Below, in pieces: positions 41,274-44,768 of a DNA stretch of 44,768 bases. How positions within the stretch are numbered: the stretch's first letter is position 1; each line of letters starts with the position of its first letter. The position numbers and the translations under genes were made by a program. The DNA is taken from positions 1 to 44,768 of the IMG/VR virus record IMGVR_UViG_3300044611_001052. One strand, written 5' to 3'. The stretch is from a virus. The notes below the pieces were generated by a model, which made no database searches, was not told where the DNA came from, and saw only the letters and a list, made by a program, of their open reading frames with translations.

Positions 41274-41994
41274 TTATATATTCCTTCACTAATTTCGATC
41301 GAACGATATCCTGTTCGAGAAAGTCAACATGTACAAAATCATTCAACTTACCGAGGACCTTCATAAAGTCCTTGAGTCCGTTGCGTTCTTGGTCCTTCGT
41401 AAGATCTGACTGACGGAAGTCACCGCAGAACAATACTTTACAACCCTTACCAATACGAGTGATCACCGAGTCCAGTTCGTGGAACGTCATGTTATTGACT
41501 TCGTCCACAATGACAAAACAGTTGTTCATGGTAATACCACGAACGAACGACGTTGAGATAAACTCGATGGCGTTCTTCTGCTTGAGGATCTCGTATGCAT
41601 CAGACCGATCAAACAATTCGGTGCAGATTGCATAGTAAGGTGCCTCATAGACCTTCATCTTTTCCTTCTGGTTTCCAGGAAGAAAACCCATATCTCGTGT
41701 TGGTACTACCGATCTTACAATATAAATCTTATTTTGTACACCGGTATTTTCCATCATCGATTCAATGGCCTTATACAGAGCAATAAACGTTTTACCTGTA
41801 CCAGCCATGCCGTGCAACATCAAATGTTTTCCATCATCAAAAGCATCAAACGCAATGCGCTGGTTTTCTGTGAGTGGATTAATATTTTTTAAATTGAAAT
41901 TTTGAGTTTTAAATGTCAACCCTTCTTGTGTGTCACCATTTTGTCTGGCGATTCTTTTTTCTCTCTTAGTTAAACGAGGTTGGCTATGTTGCAC
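41242..41994 (-). CDS. phoH: PhoH-like ATPase, 250 aa
   Basis: A 250-residue P-loop ATPase of the PhoH family: LTENQRIAFDAFDDGKHLML, Walker A GMAGTGKT at 62-69, a RSVVPTRDMGFLPGNQKEKM segment with the conserved G-LPG, VRGITMNNCFVIVDEVNNMT (Walker B; most relatives have DEAQN rather than DEVNN), and GDFRQSDL. The basic start (PRLTKREKRIARQ) may bind nucleic acid. PhoH proteins are very common in marine T4-like phages; a helicase or RNase-associated ATPase activity is suggested for relatives but the phage role is not settled. It is coupled to the exonuclease by a 32-base overlap. Confidence 0.92.
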   Translation of the reverse strand: MQHSQPRLTKREKRIARQNGDTQEGLTFKTQNFNLKNINPLTENQRIAFDAFDDGKHLMLHGMAGTGKTFIALYKAIESMMENTGVQNKIYIVRSVVPTRDMGFLPGNQKEKMKVYEAPYYAICTELFDRSDAYEILKQKNAIEFISTSFVRGITMNNCFVIVDEVNNMTFHELDSVITRIGKGCKVLFCGDFRQSDLTKDQERNGLKDFMKVLGKLNDFVHVDFLEQDIVRSKLVKEYIIARQKLGLQP

Positions 41995-42003
41995 AAGTTG
42001 TCC

Positions 42004-42303
42004 TTATTTTTTATTACGAGCCTTATTTACTGCCTCTCTGGTTTTGGTGCTTTTAATACCTTTATCAGCGTGTTGTTCACCGAGTGGCGAGTATGGGTTG
42101 GCATTACCGATTCTATTGAGTAGGTCGTTAAAGCCCGAGTCATTTTTGTGAGTTACGCCTGCTATTCCTGATACAAAATTAGGAGCGCCTATAATTTCTT
42201 CGATGTCTGGATTGGCCTCGAGAAAATCAATTTTCTGTTGATAGTTAAAGAATTCCTCGAAAACTTCTCCGGTTTCTTTGAGTCTAAATTCGTATATAGG
42301 CAT
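42004..42303 (-). CDS. Conserved T4-like hypothetical protein (FmdB-like start, no Cys), 99 aa
   Basis: A 99-residue protein beginning MPIYEFRLKETGEVFEEFFN. The MP-YEF(R/K) beginning resembles FmdB-type zinc ribbons, but there is no Cys, so a zinc site is absent. It continues with IDFLEANPDIEEIIGAPNFV, GFNDLLNRIGNANP-SPLG and a Lys-rich end. I recognise the overall pattern from hypothetical proteins of T4-like cyanophages near replication genes; no function is known to me. Start codon overlaps the stop of the small upstream gene by one base (TAATG). Confidence 0.75.
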   Translation of the reverse strand: MPIYEFRLKETGEVFEEFFNYQQKIDFLEANPDIEEIIGAPNFVSGIAGVTHKNDSGFNDLLNRIGNANPYSPLGEQHADKGIKSTKTREAVNKARNKK

Positions 42304-42470
42304 TAATAATCTTCATCTTCTATCAGATCTAAAAGGGTGCTTTTTGCTTTAGAACGAAGGGCAGATCGAAGCCGCTTCTCACTCAAATGCTGACGATGAT
42401 CATGTGATGTATTTTTCGAGTCGTCATATTCTTCATTATATTTTCTAAAACGCTTAACCGTGTTGCTCAT
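42303..42470 (-). CDS. Small basic/acidic hypothetical protein, 55 aa
   Basis: A 55-residue ORF (MSNTVKRFRKYNEEYDDSKN...EDEDY). Its ATG lies 17 bases inside the DUF6433 gene end and its stop overlaps the ATG of the next gene, so it fills an otherwise unexplained 150-base gap exactly, which argues that it is real. A basic middle (KRLRSALRSKAKS) and an acidic tail suggest a small nucleic-acid or protein-binding role; no family recognised. Confidence 0.7.
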   Translation of the reverse strand: MSNTVKRFRKYNEEYDDSKNTSHDHRQHLSEKRLRSALRSKAKSTLLDLIEDEDY

Positions 42471-42882
42471 TTGGAATTAACCCTGGAAAAGCTTCGTTAA
42501 TTGTTGCTGCGTTGAGTCCTTCGACTTTCTTATCCTTGACTGCAATCAAAAGATTTGCATCCTTCGGATGAAGAGATTCGAGAAGACCGATGAAAAGCAT
42601 TTCGCGCTGAACTTGTTTAATGTCAGGACGATTGCCGCTGAGGTAAAGAGGAAGTGTACGTGCCTCTTGATAGAGTCTTCCTTCGCTGTCGAGCACTTCG
42701 CTCGGCTTATAAGGAGGAGCTCCTTCTGGTAGCCACCATCCTACGTTAGGATGGAATGCCAATTCAAGGATATACCGAAGTGTTTCATTATCATACTGTC
42801 GTAAGACAGAAACCTTTGATGGTACATCTTTTGCTTCCTTGACCAAATCAAGGATCTCTGCTATCGCTAATGTTCTTTGCAT
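42454..42882 (-). CDS. DUF6433-type conserved T4-like protein, 142 aa
   Basis: A 142-residue protein with the pattern I associate with DUF6433 of T4-like phages: a helical start (ILDLVKEAKDVPSKVSVLRQ), LRYILELAFHPNVGWWLPEG, PPYKPSE, EARTLPLYLSGNRPDIKQVQ, REMLFIGLLESLHPKDANLL, AVKDKK and INEAFPGLIP. The family is widespread in cyanophages and relatives, located next to RNase H, and its role is unknown. One base separates it from the RNase H gene. Confidence 0.75.
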   Translation of the reverse strand: MQRTLAIAEILDLVKEAKDVPSKVSVLRQYDNETLRYILELAFHPNVGWWLPEGAPPYKPSEVLDSEGRLYQEARTLPLYLSGNRPDIKQVQREMLFIGLLESLHPKDANLLIAVKDKKVEGLNAATINEAFPGLIPNEQHG

Positions 42883-42883
42883 A

Positions 42884-43735
42884 TTAAAACTCGTTAATGC
42901 TTTCTAATAGGAGTTTGAGACGACGTTCGATAAAGTAGTTGAAGAGTTTATCTCTTCCTTTACCAGCTTGCTGCTCGTACTGCACGAGCACTTCCTTCTT
43001 AATATCAGGAGGAATGAAGTTGAGATCAACGAGCTGCTGATTGCGAAGGTAACCGCGCAGCATCTTCTCGTCACAGAATTCCTTTGGATCTGATACGAGC
43101 CACTGATCTAATTTTTTCTGACTAATAGGTTTCTGTCTGGCACCGACAACGAACGTGTCATCTGCTGACAAGAAGTTAGGAACACCGTCGCCAGTATCAC
43201 CGCGAATGATATGTTCTTTGATGAACTTATCGACGTCGTTCGTCTTACGCCACTTCTTCTGTACAGGATCAAACTGCTGTACGTTCATGTAAGCTTGAAG
43301 CTGCACAAAGTCCTTGTCACCAGAAAGAATCAAGATCTTCTCGTTGGTATTGCCATAGGTTTGTGCAAGAGTGCCGATGATATCATCAGCTTCGGCGCCA
43401 TCGACACGAATGACTCGATAAGGAAAGTAATCCTTGAGTTCATCGCGGACTTTATTGAGAGTCTCGAATACGGCAGTCCAGTTGATCTCGGACTTCTCAC
43501 GATTCTTACGACGATTGGCTTTGTAATAGGGAAATACTTGACGGCGCCAGTTATTACCAGCATCGCATGCGATAATCATCTCGCCGAACTCGTTCTTAAA
43601 CTTGACATTATAAGCTCGAACAGAGTTTAGCACCATGTGTCGCAAAAGATCTTCTTCGATATCTGCATTCGTGTGGTTTCCAAGTTGTATCATTAGATTG
43701 GAAATCATAACCTGCGAAAGGTCCATAATAATCAT
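42884..43735 (-). CDS. rnh: RNase H / 5'-3' flap exonuclease (T4 rnh family), 283 aa
   Basis: A 283-residue FEN-1/T4 RNase H-type 5' nuclease (T4 305). The acidic metal ligands are all present: MDLSQVM (Asp5), IIACDAGNNWRRQVFPYYKA (Asp58), VDGAEADDIIGTLA (Glu115, Asp117, Asp118), ILSGDKDFVQLQ (Asp140, Asp142) and GDTGDGVPNFLS (Asp180, Asp183) in the helix-three-turn region. It removes RNA primers from lagging-strand fragments and acts with gp32 in T4. The frame begins MIIMD; the second ATG, three codons on, is an alternative start, exactly as in the gp33 gene, which has the same ATGATTATTATGG beginning. Confidence 0.93.
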   Translation of the reverse strand: MIIMDLSQVMISNLMIQLGNHTNADIEEDLLRHMVLNSVRAYNVKFKNEFGEMIIACDAGNNWRRQVFPYYKANRRKNREKSEINWTAVFETLNKVRDELKDYFPYRVIRVDGAEADDIIGTLAQTYGNTNEKILILSGDKDFVQLQAYMNVQQFDPVQKKWRKTNDVDKFIKEHIIRGDTGDGVPNFLSADDTFVVGARQKPISQKKLDQWLVSDPKEFCDEKMLRGYLRNQQLVDLNFIPPDIKKEVLVQYEQQAGKGRDKLFNYFIERRLKLLLESINEF

Positions 43736-43744
43736 TTCAATTTC

Positions 43745-44095
43745 TCACTCTTCATCTGGTAAAGTATACGTATATTCAATTGTACTGTCTTCATTATATC
43801 TAAATTCAAATATGTTGTCAGACATATTATGAAATGGATGCTCGAGATTATACTGTCTGTGCAACAATGCCTTGATGCCTTCCATGACTAAGGCTACATC
43901 TTTGATGTATTTATCGTCATTGATATCTACGCCGTAGGCTCCGAACATATTAATTATGTCAGGAATCATGTCATTCATGACTCCAGCCACGTGTTCTTTA
44001 CGAGTCTGAGTAACCTTATCATGAATTTCGTCTAAGTTCTGAGGCGGCGCCTCGTCGCGCTTGACACCTGGAAATAAGATTACGTTGTCCGTCAT
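43745..44095 (-). CDS. Conserved T4-like hypothetical protein, 116 aa
   Basis: A 116-residue acidic protein beginning MTDNVILFPGVKRDEAPPQN. The D-VI-FPG start followed by a helical middle (VAGVMNDMIPDIINMFGAYG, then VALVMEGIKALLHRQYN) and an acidic beta-like end is a pattern I recall from small conserved proteins next to RNase H in T4-like phages, but I know no function. The ATG overlaps the stop of the upstream gene (ATGA), so it is coupled to it. Confidence 0.7.
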   Translation of the reverse strand: MTDNVILFPGVKRDEAPPQNLDEIHDKVTQTRKEHVAGVMNDMIPDIINMFGAYGVDINDDKYIKDVALVMEGIKALLHRQYNLEHPFHNMSDNIFEFRYNEDSTIEYTYTLPDEE

Positions 44096-44768
44096 TTAAT
44101 AACCCTTAGTAGAATGGTGTCTTGATTGATTCGGCCATTCGGCTTCGACTCTACGGTCTTGATCTCGTCCATAAACTTGCGTAGGCTGACTTTGCCTGCA
44201 CCGAGCAATGCTTGAATAGAAACATCTGGCTTTCGCAAGCTCTTGCTTGTAGAAGTTTCGACATCATAACCGATCAAGGTAGTGCCCTTCACTTGGATTC
44301 CAGCTGGACCACTCGAATCATATCGAGCCAACTTCTTGTATTTGGTGTTGTAAGCCCATAGCTGTGTACATCCTACGATCTCTGCTGGATGGACAGAGAC
44401 AATCTTGAGTGAAGGCTCTTCCTTCTGATATTTAAGGTTCTTGACCAGATCGACCGCAGACTTTGCTTTCTTTTCACGTGGCTTACGAACCTTGACAGCC
44501 TTCTTGTTATTTACATAACGATCGATGTCACCGAAGAAACTCTGCCAAAAGTTAATCCAAAACTTCAGACGCTTGCCGAAAGCTTCTTGAACTTGCTCGT
44601 CATTCGACATAATCTCTGTATATTGAGGACGATAGTAGTCAGCTACGATGCCGAGAATCTGTGCGTTCAGCTCGTTCGCTTGACAGAAGGTGTACATCGA
44701 GAACTCTTTGCCATCGATGACATTATCGAGTTCTTCTTCGAGACTCGTGATGATGTAGTTGGCTTTCT
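44092..44768 (-). CDS. Conserved hypothetical protein, 5' end beyond the window (partial)
   Basis: The frame stays open past the ATG at 44697 to the right edge (residues KANYIITSLEEELDNVIDGK before the internal Met), so at least 225 residues, with the true start outside. Features: a helical N-terminal region with aromatic residues (LKFWINFWQSFFGDIDRYV), a Lys/Arg-rich linker (KKAVKVRKPREKKAKSAVD), and a beta-rich C-terminal part (VGCTQLWAYNTKYKKLARYD, GIQVKGTTLIGYD). The basic linker suggests nucleic-acid binding. I associate it loosely with a conserved protein of T4-like cyanophage replication regions; function unknown. Confidence 0.7.
   Translation of the reverse strand, partial: KANYIITSLEEELDNVIDGKEFSMYTFCQANELNAQILGIVADYYRPQYTEIMSNDEQVQEAFGKRLKFWINFWQSFFGDIDRYVNNKKAVKVRKPREKKAKSAVDLVKNLKYQKEEPSLKIVSVHPAEIVGCTQLWAYNTKYKKLARYDSSGPAGIQVKGTTLIGYDVETSTSKSLRKPDVSIQALLGAGKVSLRKFMDEIKTVESKPNGRINQDTILLRVIK

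Noticed and set aside
1-44768. Integrase, transposase, insertion sequence, attachment site, CRISPR array or rRNA
   Set aside because: None seen; the only RNA gene supported is the tmRNA, and the gene content is that of a lytic T4-like phage.

Overview
The window is part of the genome of a T4-like contractile-tailed phage (myovirus). The evidence is a long run of recognisable T4 baseplate and tail genes (gp25, gp6, gp7, gp8, gp53, gp5, gp48, gp54, gp26), head-completion gene gp4, and replication and late-transcription genes (gp32, gp59, gp33, RNase H, PhoH). The host was probably an alphaproteobacterium. On the minus strand at about 37.2-37.6 kb there is a circularly permuted, two-piece type tmRNA gene with the tag ANDNDSFADIRLAA. 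Both the permuted layout and the ANDN tag start are hallmarks of alphaproteobacterial ssrA. The exact host genus cannot be read from this window.

Layout. (1) 1-26,824, all minus strand: a morphogenesis block read from right to left as gp48, gp53, gp27-like hub, gp5 spike, two unknown proteins, gp25, gp6, a very enlarged gp7, an enlarged gp8, a giant DUF4815 protein, and then fibre or appendage proteins that run off the left edge. Several of these proteins carry beta-rich, Asn/Thr/Ser-rich repeats, and related repeats occur in different genes. (2) 26,874-34,562, plus strand: gp4, a conserved T4-like protein, a gp54-like tail-tube initiator, gp26, a short GTG-start ORF that looks like a frameshift product of gp26, and two large tail proteins carrying a lytic transglycosylase domain and a CHAP-like cysteine peptidase/amidase domain. 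A palindromic TATTTATAAATA at 26,857-26,868 supplies a T4-type late promoter to both divergent units. (3) 34,598-36,961, minus strand: gp32, gp59, gp33 and a SleB-type cell-wall hydrolase. (4) 36,978-40,550, minus strand: the tmRNA, a secreted thermonuclease, small secreted, membrane or hypothetical proteins, a DUF932 protein and four short ORFs. This block is punctuated by five copies of a TGTACATG(T/C)TTA element lying upstream of -10-like boxes. (5) 40,584-44,768, minus strand: a PD-(D/E)XK exonuclease, PhoH, small conserved proteins, a DUF6433 protein, RNase H and two conserved proteins, the last cut by the right edge.

How it fits together. Block 2 and the right part of block 1 build the tail hub and baseplate. 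The gp5 spike lacks a lysozyme domain, and cell-wall cutting appears to have moved to the two large hub/tape-measure-like proteins, which share a C-terminal module, and to the SleB-like protein. Blocks 3 and 5 handle replication fork assembly, recombination and late transcription. Block 4 looks like an early host-takeover region and contains the phage's own ribosome-rescue RNA.

The observations most worth following are the permuted phage tmRNA with an 11-bp inverted repeat bounding its spacer, the shared promoter-like element that also precedes the tmRNA, the probable -1 frameshift between gp26 and the next ORF, apparently leaderless late mRNAs, and the domain sharing between baseplate proteins.
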